Shown here: positions 10,901-22,865 of the stretch, piece after piece | Numbering within the stretch: the stretch's first letter is position 1 | Layout: the number at the start of each line of letters is the position of its first letter | NCBI RefSeq assembly: GCF_051020975.1 | Contig: NW_027478158.1 | Span: 4,402,001 to 4,466,000 of the forward strand | Origin: Osmia lignaria lignaria | Lineage: Eukaryota > Arthropoda > Insecta > Hymenoptera > Megachilidae | DNA: 64,000 nt | Reading direction: 5' to 3' | Notes under the pieces: generated by a model | The model's database searches: none | Seen by the model: the letters and a program-made list of their open reading frames with translations, nothing else | What the model was told of the DNA's origin: nothing | Program-made: the position numbers and the translations under genes

Positions 10901-13900
10901 CAAAAAAGGTCTCTTAACATTTTGCCATAGCTCGCTTCGTTTCCGAGATATTTGCAGATATATCTCAAGGGAAGGGGCCTGACGGACATATTTCGAGATA
11001 TTTCTTCTTCTTGTTGTTCTTCTCCTGCACAGCTAAGCTGGAAGTGGCATTTGCAGCTCGCAATAGTGCAGAGTTATCTCAAAGAAAGGGGCCACGGTGT
11101 TTCTGTATCTCTATTATGTTGGTGCGGCTTCGGAACTTTTAAATATCTTGATATATCTCGAGAACTACGCGTCTGATCAAAAAATATCATAGAACATAAA
11201 AAGTAGGAAACTTAATTCTCTACAAAAACGGTCTCTTAACATTTTGCCATAGCTCGCTTCGTTTCCGAGATATTTGCAGATATATCTCAAGGGAAGAGGC
11301 CTGACGGACATATTTCGAGATATTTCTTCTTCTTGTTGTTCTTCTTCTGCACAGCTAAGCTGGAAGTGGCATTTGCGGCTCGCACTAGTGCACAGTTATC
11401 TCAAAGAAAGGGGCCACGGTGTTTTTGTATCCCTATTATGTTGGTGCGGCTTCGGAACTTTTAAATATCTCGATATATCTCGAAAACTACGCTTCTGATC
11501 AAAAAATATCATAGAACATAAATTGTAGGAAACATAATTCTCTACAAAAAAGGTCTCTTAATATTTTGCCATAGCTCGCTTCGTTTCCGAGATATTTGCA
11601 GATTCAGCTCAAAGGAACTGGCCTGACGGACATATTTCGAGATATTTCTTCTTCTTGTTGTTCTTCCTCTGCACAGCTAAGCTGGAAGTGGCATTTGCAG
11701 CTCGCAATAGTGCAGAGTTATCTCAAAGAAAGGGGCCACGGTGTTTCTGTATCTCTATTATGTTGGTGCGGCTTCGGAACTTTTAAATAACTTGATATAT
11801 CTCGAGAACTACGCATCTGATCAAAAAATATCATAGAACATAAAAAGTAGGAAACTTAATTCTCTACAAAAAAGGTCTCTTAACATTTTGCCATAGCTCG
11901 CTTCGTTTCCGAGATATGTGCAGATATATCTCAAGGGAAGGGGCCTGACGGACATATTTCGAGATATTTCTTCTTCTTGTTGTTCTTCTTCTGCACAGCT
12001 AAGTTGGAAGTGGCATTTGCGGCTCGCACTAGTGCAGAGTTATCTCAAAGAAAGGGGCCACGGTGTTTCTGTATCCCTATTATGTTGGTGCGGCTTCGGA
12101 ACTTTTAAATATCTCGATGTATCTCGAAAACTACGCTTCTGATCAAAAAATATCATAGAAGATAAAAAGTAGGAAGCTTAATTCTCTACAAAAAAGGTCT
12201 CCTAACATTTTGCCATAGCTCGCTTCGTTTCCGAGATATTTGCAGATTTATCTCAAGGGAAGGGGCCTGACGGACGTATTTCGAGATATTTCTTCTTCTT
12301 GTTGTTCTTCTTCTGCACAGCTAAGCTGGAAGTGGCATTTGCGGCTCGCACTAGTGCAGAGTTATCTCAAAGAAAGGGGCCACGGTGTTTCTGCATCTCT
12401 ATTATGTTGGTGCGGCTTCGGAACTTTTAAATATCTCGATGTATCTCGAAAACTACGCTTCTGATCAAAAAATATCATAGAACATAAATTGTAGGAAACA
12501 TAATTCTCTACAAAAAATGTCTCTTAACATTTTGCCATAGCTCGCTTCGTTTCCGAGATATTTGCAGATTCAGCTCAAAGGAACTGGCCTGACGGACATA
12601 TTTCGAGATATTTCTTCTTCTTGTTGTTCTTCCTCTGCACAGCTAAGCTGGAAGTGGCATTTGCAGCTCGCAATAGTGCAGAGTTATCTCAAAGAAAGGG
12701 GCCACGGTGTTTCTGTATCTCTATTATGTTGGTGCGGCTTCGGAACTTTTAAATATCTTAATATATCTCGAGAACCACGCATCTGATCAAAAAATATCAT
12801 AGAACACAAAAAGTAGGAAACTTAATTCTCTACAAAAAAGGTCTCTTCTCATTTTGCCATAGCTCGCTTCGTTTCCGAGATATTTGCAGATTTATCTCAA
12901 GGGAAGGGGCCTGACGGACATATTTCGAGATATTTCTTCTTCTTGTTGTTCTTCTTCTGCACAGCTAAGCTGGAAGTGGCATTTGCGGCTCGCACTAGTG
13001 CAGAGTTATCTCAAAGAAAGGGGCCACGGTGTTTCTGTATCTCTATTATGTTGGTGCGGCTTCGGAACTTTTAAATATCTCGATATATCTCGAAAACTAC
13101 GCTTCTGATCAAAAAATATCATAGAGCATAAATTGTAGGAAACAGAATTCTCTACAAAAAAGGTCTCTTAACATTTTGCCATAGCTCGTTTCGTTTCCGA
13201 GATATTTGCAGATATATCTCAAGGGAAGGGGCCTGACAGACATATTTCGAGATATTTCTTCTTCTTGTTGTTCTTCTTCTGCACAGCTAAGCTGGAAGTG
13301 GCATTTGCGGCTCGCACTAGTGCAGAGTTATCTCAAAGAAAGGGGCCACGGTGTTTCTGTATCTCTATTATGTTGGTGCGGCTTCGGAACTTTTAAATAT
13401 CTCGATGTATCTCGAAAACTACGCTTCTGATCAAAAAATATCATAGAACATAAATTGTAGGAAACATAATGCTCTACAAAAAAGGTTTCTGAACATTTTG
13501 CCATAGCTCGCTTCGTTTCCGAGATATTTGCAGATATATCTCAAGGGAAGGGGCCTGACGGACATATTTCGAGATATTTCTTCTTCTTGTTGTTCTTCTT
13601 CTGCACAGCTAAGCTGGAGGTGGCATTTACAGCTCGCAATAGTGCAGAGTTATCTCAAAGAAAGGGGCCACGGTGTTTCTGTATCTCTATTATGTTGGTG
13701 CGGCTTCGGAACTTTTAAATATCTTGATATATCTCGAGAACTACGCATCTGATCAAAAAATATCATGGAAGATAAAAAGTAGGAAACTTAATTCTCTACA
13801 AAAAAGGTCTCTTAACATTTTGCCATAGCTCGCTTCGTTTCCGAGATATTTGCAGATTTATCTCAAGGGAAGGGGCCTGACGGACATATTTCGAGATATT

Positions 13901-14283
13901 TCTTCTTCTTGTTGTTCTTCTTCTGCACAGCTAAGCTGGAAGTGGCATTTGCGGCTCGCACTAGTGCAGAGTTATCTCAAAGAAAGGGGCCACGGTGTTT
14001 CTGTATCTCTATTATGTTGGTGCGGCTTCGGAACTTTTAAATATCTCGATGTATCTCGAAAACTACGCTTCTGATCAAAAAATATCGTAGAACATAAATT
14101 GTAGGAAACATAATTCTCTACAAAAAAGGTCTCTTAACATTTTGCCATAGCTCGCTTCGTTTCCGAGATATTTGCAGATATATCTCAAGGGAAGGGGCCT
14201 GACGGACATACTTCGAGATATTTCTTCTTCTTGTTGTTCTTCTTCTGCACAGCTAAGCTGGAAGTGGCATTTACAGCTCGCAA
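7200..14283 (+). repeat. Higher-order repeat A, copy A1 (22 monomers, 7084 bp)
   Basis: Starts just after the last base that differs from the next copy (7199 against 14283). All private markers recur exactly 7084 bp later, for example ctcaaaacatttt at 8336, tatgatagaagat at 8931, agaggcctg at 11295, ttaaataactt at 11784, aagttggaag at 12001, aggaagctta at 12171 and gtctcttctcatt at 12841. I noticed only three substitutions between copies: 10569 (a for t) in this copy, and two in A2. The unit is 22 different monomers, not one repeated type. Confidence 0.93.
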
Positions 14284-14368
14284 TAGTGCAGAGTTATCTC
14301 AAAGAAAGGGGCCACGGTGTTTCTGTATCTCTATTATGTTGGTGCGGCTTCGGAACTTTTAAATATCT
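14284..14368 (+). other. Crossover window of the 7084 bp duplication (hybrid monomer)
   Basis: Monomer 14172-14493 is a chimera. Up to 14283 it matches monomer 21256 (with cggacatacttcgag and acagctcgcaatag). From 14369 it matches monomer 7088 (ctcgatgtatctcg, then aatggtctac and ctctgaac). The 85 bases between are identical in both parents, so the join lies here. This is the expected product of unequal crossing-over between misaligned monomers 22 units apart. Confidence 0.88.
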
Positions 14369-17300
14369 CGATGTATCTCGAAAACTACGCTTCTGATCAA
14401 AAAATATCATAGAACATAAATTGTAGGAAACATAATGGTCTACAAAAAAGGTCTCTGAACATTTTGCCATAGCTCGCTTCGTTTCCGAGATATTTGCAGA
14501 TATATCTCAAGGGAAGGGACCTGACGGACATATTTCGAGATATTTCTTCTTCTTGTTGTTCTTCTTCTGCACAGCTAAGCTGGAGGTGGCATTTACAGCT
14601 CGCAATAGTGCAGAGTTATCTCAAAGAAAGGGGCCAGGGTGTTTCTGTATCTCTATTATGTTGGTGCGGCTTCGGAACTTTTAAATATCTTGATATATCT
14701 CGAGAACTACGCATCTGATCAAAAAATATCATGGAAGATAAAAAGTAGGAAACTTAATTCTCTACAAAAAAGGTCTCTTAACATTTTGCCATAGCTCGCT
14801 TCGTTTCCGAGATATTTGCAGATTTATCTCAAGGGAAGGGGCCTGACGGACATATTTCGAGATATTTCTTCTTCTTGTTGTTCTTCTTCTGCACAGCTAA
14901 GCTGGAAGTGGCATTTGCGGCTCGCACTAGTGCAGAGTTATCTCAAAGAAAGGGGCCACGGTGTTTCTGTATCTCTATTATGTTGGTGCGGCTTCGGAAC
15001 TTTTAAATATCTGGATATATCTCGAAAACTACGCTTCGGATCAAAAAATATCATAGAACATAAATAGTAGGATACATAATTCTCTACAAAAAACGTCTCT
15101 TAACATTTTGCCATAGCTCGCTTCGTTTCCGAGATATGTGCAGATTTATCTCAAGGGAAGGGGCCTGACGGACATATTTCGAGATATTTCTTCTTCTTGT
15201 TGTTCTTCTTCTGCACAGCTAAGCTGGAAGTGGCATTTGCGGCTCGCACTAGTGCAGAGTTATCTCAACGAAAGGGGCCTCGGTGTTTCTGTATCTCTAT
15301 TATGTTGGTGCGGCTTCGGAACTTTTAAATATCTCGATATATCTCGAAAACTACGCTTCTGATCAAAAAATATCATAGAACATAAATTGTAGGAAACATA
15401 ATTCTCTACAAAAAAGGTCTCAAAACATTTTGCCATAGCTCGCTTCGTTTCCGAGATATTTGCAGATATATCTCAAGGGAAGGGGCCTGACGGACATATT
15501 TCGAGATATTTCTTCTTCTTGTTGTTCTTCTTCTGCACAGCTAAGCTGGAAGTGGCATTTACAGCTCGCAATAGTGCAGAGTTATCTCGAAGAAAGGGGC
15601 CACGGTGTTTCTGTATCTCTATTATGTTGGTGCGGCTTCGGAACTTTTAAATATCTTGATATATCTCGAGAACTACGCTTCTGATCAAAAAATATCATAG
15701 AACATAAATTGTAGGAAACATAATTCTCTACAAAAAACGTCTCTTAACATTTTGCCATAGCTCGCTTCGTTTCCGAGATATTTGCAGATTCAGCTCAAAG
15801 GAACTGGCCTGACGGACATATTTCGAGATATTTCTTCTTCTTGTTGTTCTTCTTCTGCACAGCTAAGCTGGAAGTGGCATTTGCAGCTTGCAATAGTGCA
15901 GAGTTATCTCAAAGAGAGGGGCCACGGTGTTTCTGTATCTCTATTATGTTGGTGCGGCTTCGGAACTTTTAAATATCTTGATATATCTCGAGAACTACGC
16001 ATCTGATCAAAAAATATGATAGAAGATAAAAAGTAGGAAACTTAATTCTCTACAAAAAAGGTCTCCTAACATTTCGCCATAGCTCGCTTCGTTTCCGAGA
16101 TATTTGCAGATTTATCTCAAGGGAAGGGGCCTGTCGGACATATTTCGAGATATTTCTTCTTCTTGTTGTCCTTCTTCTGCACAGCTAAGCTGGAAGTGGC
16201 ATTTGCGGCTCGCACTAGTGCAGAGTTATCTCAAAGAAAGGGGCCACGGTGTTTCTGTATCTCTATTATGTTGGTGCGGCTTCGGAACTTTTAAATATCT
16301 TGATATATCTCGAGAACTACGCATCTGATCAAAAAATATCATAGAAGATAAAAAGTAGGAAACTTAATTCTCTACAAAAAAGGTCTCTTAACATTTTGCC
16401 ATAGCTCGCTTCGTTTCCGAGATATTTGCAGATTTATCTCAAGGGAAGGGGTGTGACGGACATATTTCGAGATATTTCTTCTTCTTGTTGTTCTTCTTCT
16501 GCACAGCTAAGCTGGACGTGGCATTTGCGGCTCGCACTAGTGCAGAGTTATGTCAAAGAAAGGGGCCACGGTGTTTCTGTATCCCTATTATGTTGGTGCG
16601 GCTTCGGAACTTTTAAATATCTGGATATATCTCGAAAACTACGCTTCGGATCAAAAAATATCATAGAACATAAATAGTAGGAAACATAATTCTCTACAAA
16701 AAACGTCTCTTAACATTTTGCCATAGCTCGCTTCGTTTCCGAGATATTTGCAGATTCATCTCAAAGGAACTGGCCTGACGGACATATTTCGAGATATTTC
16801 TTCTTCTTGTTGTTCTTCCTCTGCACAGCTAAGCTGGAAGTGGCATTTGCAGCTCGCAATAGTGCAGAGTTATCTCAAAGAAAGGGGCCACGGCGTTTCT
16901 GTATCTCTATTATGTTGGTGCGGCTTCGGAACTTTTAAATATCTTGATATATCTCGAGAACTACGCATCTGATCAAAAAATATCATAGAACATAAAAAGT
17001 AGGAAACTTAATTCTCTACAAAAAAGGTCTCTCAACATTTTGCCATAGCTCGCTTCGTTTCCGAGATATTTGCAGATTTATCTCAAGGGAAGGGGCCTGA
17101 CGGACATATTTCGAGATATTTCTTCTTCTTGTTGTTCTTCTTCTGCACAGCTAAGCTGGAAGTGGCATTTGCGGCTCGCACTAGTGCAGAGTTATCTCAA
17201 AGAAAGGGGCCACGGTGTTTCTGTATCTCTATTATGTTTGTGCGGCTTTGGAACTTTTAAATATCTCGATATATCTCGAAAACTACGCTTCTGATCAAAA

Positions 17301-20300
17301 AATATCATAGAACATAAATTGTAGGAAACATAATTCTCTACAAAAAAGGTCTCTTAACATTTTGCCATAGCTCGCTTCGTTTCCGAGATATTTGCAGATA
17401 TATCTCAAGGGAAGGGGCCTGACGGACATATTTCGAGATATTTCTTCTTCTTGTTGTTCTTCTTCTGCACAGCTAAGCTGGAGGTGGCATTTACAGCTCG
17501 CAATAGTGCAGAGTTATCTCAAAGAAAGGGGCCACGGTGTTTCTGTATCTCTATTATGTTGGTGCGGCTTCGGAACTTTTAAATATCTTGATATATCTCG
17601 AGAACTACGCATCTGATCAAAAAATATCATGGAAGATAAAAAGTAGGAAACTTAATTCTCTACAAAAAAGGTCTCTTAACATTTTGCCATAGCTCGCTTC
17701 GTTTCCGAGATATTTGCAGATTTATCTCAAGGGAAGGGGCCTGACGGACATATTTCGAGATATTTCTTCTTCTTGTTGTTCTTCTTCTGCACAGCTAAGC
17801 TGGAAGTGGCATTTGCGGCTCGCACTAGTGCAGAGTTATCTCAAAGAAAGGGGCCACGGTGTTTCTGTATCTCTATTATGTTGGTGCGGCTTCGGAACTT
17901 TTAAATATCTCGATGTATCTCGAAAACTACGCTTCTGATCAAAAAATATCATAGAACATAAATTGTAGGAAACATAATTCTCTACAAAAAAGGTCTCTTA
18001 ACATTTTGCCATAGCTCGCTTCGTTTCCGAGATATTTGCAGATATATCTCAAGGGAAGGGGCCTGACGGACATATTTCGAGATATTTCTTCTTCTTGTTG
18101 TTCTTCTCCTGCACAGCTAAGCTGGAAGTGGCATTTGCAGCTCGCAATAGTGCAGAGTTATCTCAAAGAAAGGGGCCACGGTGTTTCTGTATCTCTATTA
18201 TGTTGGTGCGGCTTCGGAACTTTTAAATATCTTGATATATCTCGAGAACTACGCGTCTGATCAAAAAATATCATAGAACATAAAAAGTAGGAAACTTAAT
18301 TCTCTACAAAAACGGTCTCTTAACATTTTGCCATAGCTCGCTTCGTTTCCGAGATATTTGCAGATATATCTCAAGGGAAGAGGCCTGACGGACATATTTC
18401 GAGATATTTCTTCTTCTTGTTGTTCTTCTTCTGCACAGCTAAGCTGGAAGTGGCATTTGCGGCTCGCACTAGTGCACAGTTATCTCAAAGAAAGGGGCCA
18501 CGGTGTTTTTGTATCCCTATTATGTTGGTGCGGCTTCGGAACTTTTAAATATCTCGATATATCTCGAAAACTACGCTTCTGATCAAAAAATATCATAGAA
18601 CATAAATTGTAGGAAACATAATTCTCTACAAAAAAGGTCTCTTAATATTTTGCCATAGCTCGCTTCGTTTCCGAGATATTTGCAGATTCAGCTCAAAGGA
18701 ACTGGCCTGACGGACATATTTCGAGATATTTCTTCTTCTTGTTGTTCTTCCTCTGCACAGCTAAGCTGGAAGTGGCATTTGCAGCTCGCAATAGTGCAGA
18801 GTTATCTCAAAGAAAGGGGCCACGGTGTTTCTGTATCTCTATTATGTTGGTGCGGCTTCGGAACTTTTAAATAACTTGATATATCTCGAGAACTACGCAT
18901 CTGATCAAAAAATATCATAGAACATAAAAAGTAGGAAACTTAATTCTCTACAAAAAAGGTCTCTTAACATTTTGCCATAGCTCGCTTCGTTTCCGAGATA
19001 TGTGCAGATATATCTCAAGGGAAGGGGCCTGACGGACATATTTCGAGATATTTCTTCTTCTTGTTGTTCTTCTTCTGCACAGCTAAGTTGGAAGTGGCAT
19101 TTGCGGCTCGCACTAGTGCAGAGTTATCTCAAAGAAAGGGGCCACGGTGTTTCTGTATCCCTATTATGTTGGTGCGGCTTCGGAACTTTTAAATATCTCG
19201 ATGTATCTCGAAAACTACGCTTCTGATCAAAAAATATCATAGAAGATAAAAAGTAGGAAGCTTAATTCTCTACAAAAAAGGTCTCCTAACATTTTGCCAT
19301 AGCTCGCTTCGTTTCCGAGATATTTGCAGATTTATCTCAAGGGAAGGGGCCTGACGGACGTATTTCGAGATATTTCTTCTTCTTGTTGTTCTTCTTCTGC
19401 ACAGCTAAGCTGGAAGTGGCATTTGCGGCTCGCACTAGTGCAGAGTTATCTCAAAGAAAGGGGCCACGGTGTTTCTGCATCTCTATTATGTTGGTGCGGC
19501 TTCGGAACTTTTAAATATCTCGATGTATCTCGAAAACTACGCTTCTGATCAAAAAATATCATAGAACATAAATTGTAGGAAACATAATTCTCTACAAAAA
19601 ATGTCTCTTAACATTTTGCCATAGCTCGCTTCGTTTCCGAGATATTTGCAGATTCAGCTCAAAGGAACTGGCCTGACGGACATATTTCGAGATATTTCTT
19701 CTTCTTGTTGTTCTTCCTCTGCACAGCTAAGCTGGAAGTGGCATTTGCAGCTCGCAATAGTGCAGAGTTATCTCAAAGAAAGGGGCCACGGTGTTTCTGT
19801 ATCTCTATTATGTTGGTGCGGCTTCGGAACTTTTAAATATCTTAATATATCTCGAGAACCACGCATCTGATCAAAAAATATCATAGAACACAAAAAGTAG
19901 GAAACTTAATTCTCTACAAAAAAGGTCTCTTCTCATTTTGCCATAGCTCGCTTCGTTTCCGAGATATTTGCAGATTTATCTCAAGGGAAGGGGCCTGACG
20001 GACATATTTCGAGATATTTCTTCTTCTTGTTGTTCTTCTTCTGCACAGCTAAGCTGGAAGTGGCATTTGCGGCTCGCACTAGTGCAGAGTTATCTCAAAG
20101 AAAGGGGCCACGGTGTTTCTGTATCTCTATTATGTTGGTGCGGCTTCGGAACTTTTAAATATCTCGATATATCTCGAAAACTACGCTTCTGATCAAAAAA
20201 TATCATAGAGCATAAATTGTAGGAAACAGAATTCTCTACAAAAAAGGTCTCTTAACATTTTGCCATAGCTCGTTTCGTTTCCGAGATATTTGCAGATATA

Positions 20301-21367
20301 TCTCAAGGGAAGGGGCCTGACAGACATATTTCGAGATATTTCTTCTTCTTGTTGTTCTTCTTCTGCACAGCTAAGCTGGAAGTGGCATTTGCGGCTCGCA
20401 CTAGTGCAGAGTTATCTCAAAGAAAGGGGCCACGGTGTTTCTGTATCTCTATTATGTTGGTGCGGCTTCGGAACTTTTAAATATCTCGATGTATCTCGAA
20501 AACTACGCTTCTGATCAAAAAATATCATAGAACATAAATTGTAGGAAACATAATGCTCTACAAAAAAGGTTTCTGAACATTTTGCCATAGCTCGCTTCGT
20601 TTCCGAGATATTTGCAGATATATCTCAAGGGAAGGGGCCTGACGGACATATTTCGAGATATTTCTTCTTCTTGTTGTTCTTCTTCTGCACAGCTAAGCTG
20701 GAGGTGGCATTTACAGCTCGCAATAGTGCAGAGTTATCTCAAAGAAAGGGGCCACGGTGTTTCTGTATCTCTATTATGTTGGTGCGGCTTCGGAACTTTT
20801 AAATATCTTGATATATCTCGAGAACTACGCATCTGATCAAAAAATATCATGGAAGATAAAAAGTAGGAAACTTAATTCTCTACAAAAAAGGTCTCTTAAC
20901 ATTTTGCCATAGCTCGCTTCGTTTCCGAGATATTTGCAGATTTATCTCAAGGGAAGGGGCCTGACGGACATATTTCGAGATATTTCTTCTTCTTGTTGTT
21001 CTTCTTCTGCACAGCTAAGCTGGAAGTGGCATTTGCGGCTCGCACTAGTGCAGAGTTATCTCAAAGAAAGGGGCCACGGTGTTTCTGTATCTCTATTATG
21101 TTGGTGCGGCTTCGGAACTTTTAAATATCTCGATGTATCTCGAAAACTACGCTTCTGATCAAAAAATATCGTAGAACATAAATTGTAGGAAACATAATTC
21201 TCTACAAAAAAGGTCTCTTAACATTTTGCCATAGCTCGCTTCGTTTCCGAGATATTTGCAGATATATCTCAAGGGAAGGGGCCTGACGGACATACTTCGA
21301 GATATTTCTTCTTCTTGTTGTTCTTCTTCTGCACAGCTAAGCTGGAAGTGGCATTTACAGCTCGCAA
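14284..21367 (+). repeat. Higher-order repeat A, copy A2 (22 monomers, 7084 bp)
   Basis: Second copy of the 22-monomer unit. Identity with A1 continues to 21452, beyond the nominal end, because the exchange occurred between similar monomers. Differences noticed from A1 are ccagggtg near 14636 (ccacggtg in A1) and ttatgtcaaag near 16549 (ttatctcaaag in A1). Such low divergence points to a recent duplication, or to assembly duplication, which sequence alone cannot exclude. Confidence 0.93.
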
Positions 21368-22543
21368 TAGTGCAGAGTTATCTCAAAGAAAGGGGCCACG
21401 GTGTTTCTGTATCTCTATTATGTTGGTGCGGCTTCGGAACTTTTAAATATCTTGATATATCTCGAGAACTACGCATCTGATCAAAAAATATCATAGAACA
21501 TGAAAAGTAGGAAACTTAATTCTCTACAAAAAAGGTCTCTTAACATTTTGCCATAGCTCTCTTCGTTTCCGAGATATTTGCAGATTTATCTCAAGGGAAG
21601 GGGCCTGACGGACATATTTCGAGATATTTCTTCTTCTTGTTGTTCTTCTTCTGCACAGCTAAGCTGGAAGTGGCATTTGCGGCTCGCACTAGTGCAGAGT
21701 TATCTCAAAGAAAGGGGCCACGGTGTTTCTGTATCTCTATTATGTTGGTGCGGCTTCGGAACTTTTAAATATCTTGATATATCTCGAGAACTACGCGTCT
21801 GATCAAAAAATATCATAGAACATAAAAAGTAGGAAACTTAATTCTCTACAAAAACGGTCTCTTAACATTTTGCCATAGCTCGCTTCGTTTCCGAGATATT
21901 TGCAGATATATCTCAAGGGAAGGGGCCTGACGGACATATTTCGAGATATTTCTTCTTCTTGTTGTTCTTCTTCCGCACAGCTAAGCTGGAAGTGGCATTT
22001 ACAGTTCGCAATAGTGCAGAGTTATCGCAAAGAAAGGGGCCACGGTGTTTCTTTATCTCTATTATGTTGGTGCGGCTTCGGAACTTTTAAATATCTTGAT
22101 ATATCTCGAGAACTACGCATCTGATTAAAAAATATCATAGAACATAAAAAGTAGGAAACCTAATTTTCTACAAAAAAGGTCTCTTAACATTTTGCCGTAG
22201 CTCGCTTCGTTTCCGAGATATTTGCAGATTTATCTCAAGGGAAGGGGCCTGACGGACATATTTCGAGATATTTCTTCTTCTTGTTGTTCTTCTTCTGCAC
22301 AGCTAAGCTGGAAGTGGCATTTGCAGCGCGCAATAGTGCAGAGTTATCTCAAAGAAAGGGGCCACGGTGTTTCTGTATCTCTATTATGTTGGTGCGGCTT
22401 CGGAACTTTTAAATATCTTGATATATCTCGAGAACTACGCATCTGATCAAAAAATATCATAGAACATAAAAAGTAGGAAACTTAATTCTCTACAAAAAAG
22501 GTCTCTTAACATTTTCCCATAACTGGCATCGTTTCCGAGATAT

Positions 22544-22865
22544 TTGCAGATTTAGCTCAAGGGAAGGGGCCTGACGGACATATTCCGAGATATTTCTTCT
22601 TCTTGTTGTTCCTCTTCTGCACAGCTAAGCTGGAAGTGGCATTTGCAGGTCGCAATAGTGCAGAGTTATCTCAAAGAAAGGGGCCACGGTGTTTCTGTAT
22701 CTCTATTATGTTGGTGCGGCTTCGGAACTTTTAAATATCTCGATATATCTCGAAAACTACGCTTCTGATCAAAAAATATCAGAGAAGGTAAATTGTAGGA
22801 AACATAATTCTCTACAAAAAAGGTCTCTTAACATTTTGCCATAGCTCGCTTCGTTTCCGAGATAT
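22544..22865 (+). repeat. Most diverged monomer in the window
   Basis: Private changes include atttagctcaaggg in the front, tattccgagat, gttcctcttctgc, gcaggtcgcaatag and atcagagaaggtaaa in the tail. The bases just before it read ttcccataactggcatcg instead of the usual tgccatagctcgcttcg. The front change puts a TAG in the open frame. No other copy shares this set, suggesting it has escaped homogenisation longest. Confidence 0.8.

Noticed and set aside
7200..21452. Large duplication as a mobile element transposition
   Set aside because: There is no target-site duplication, terminal repeat or transposase. The copies are in tandem, in register with the monomer, and joined by a hybrid monomer, as unequal crossing-over predicts.
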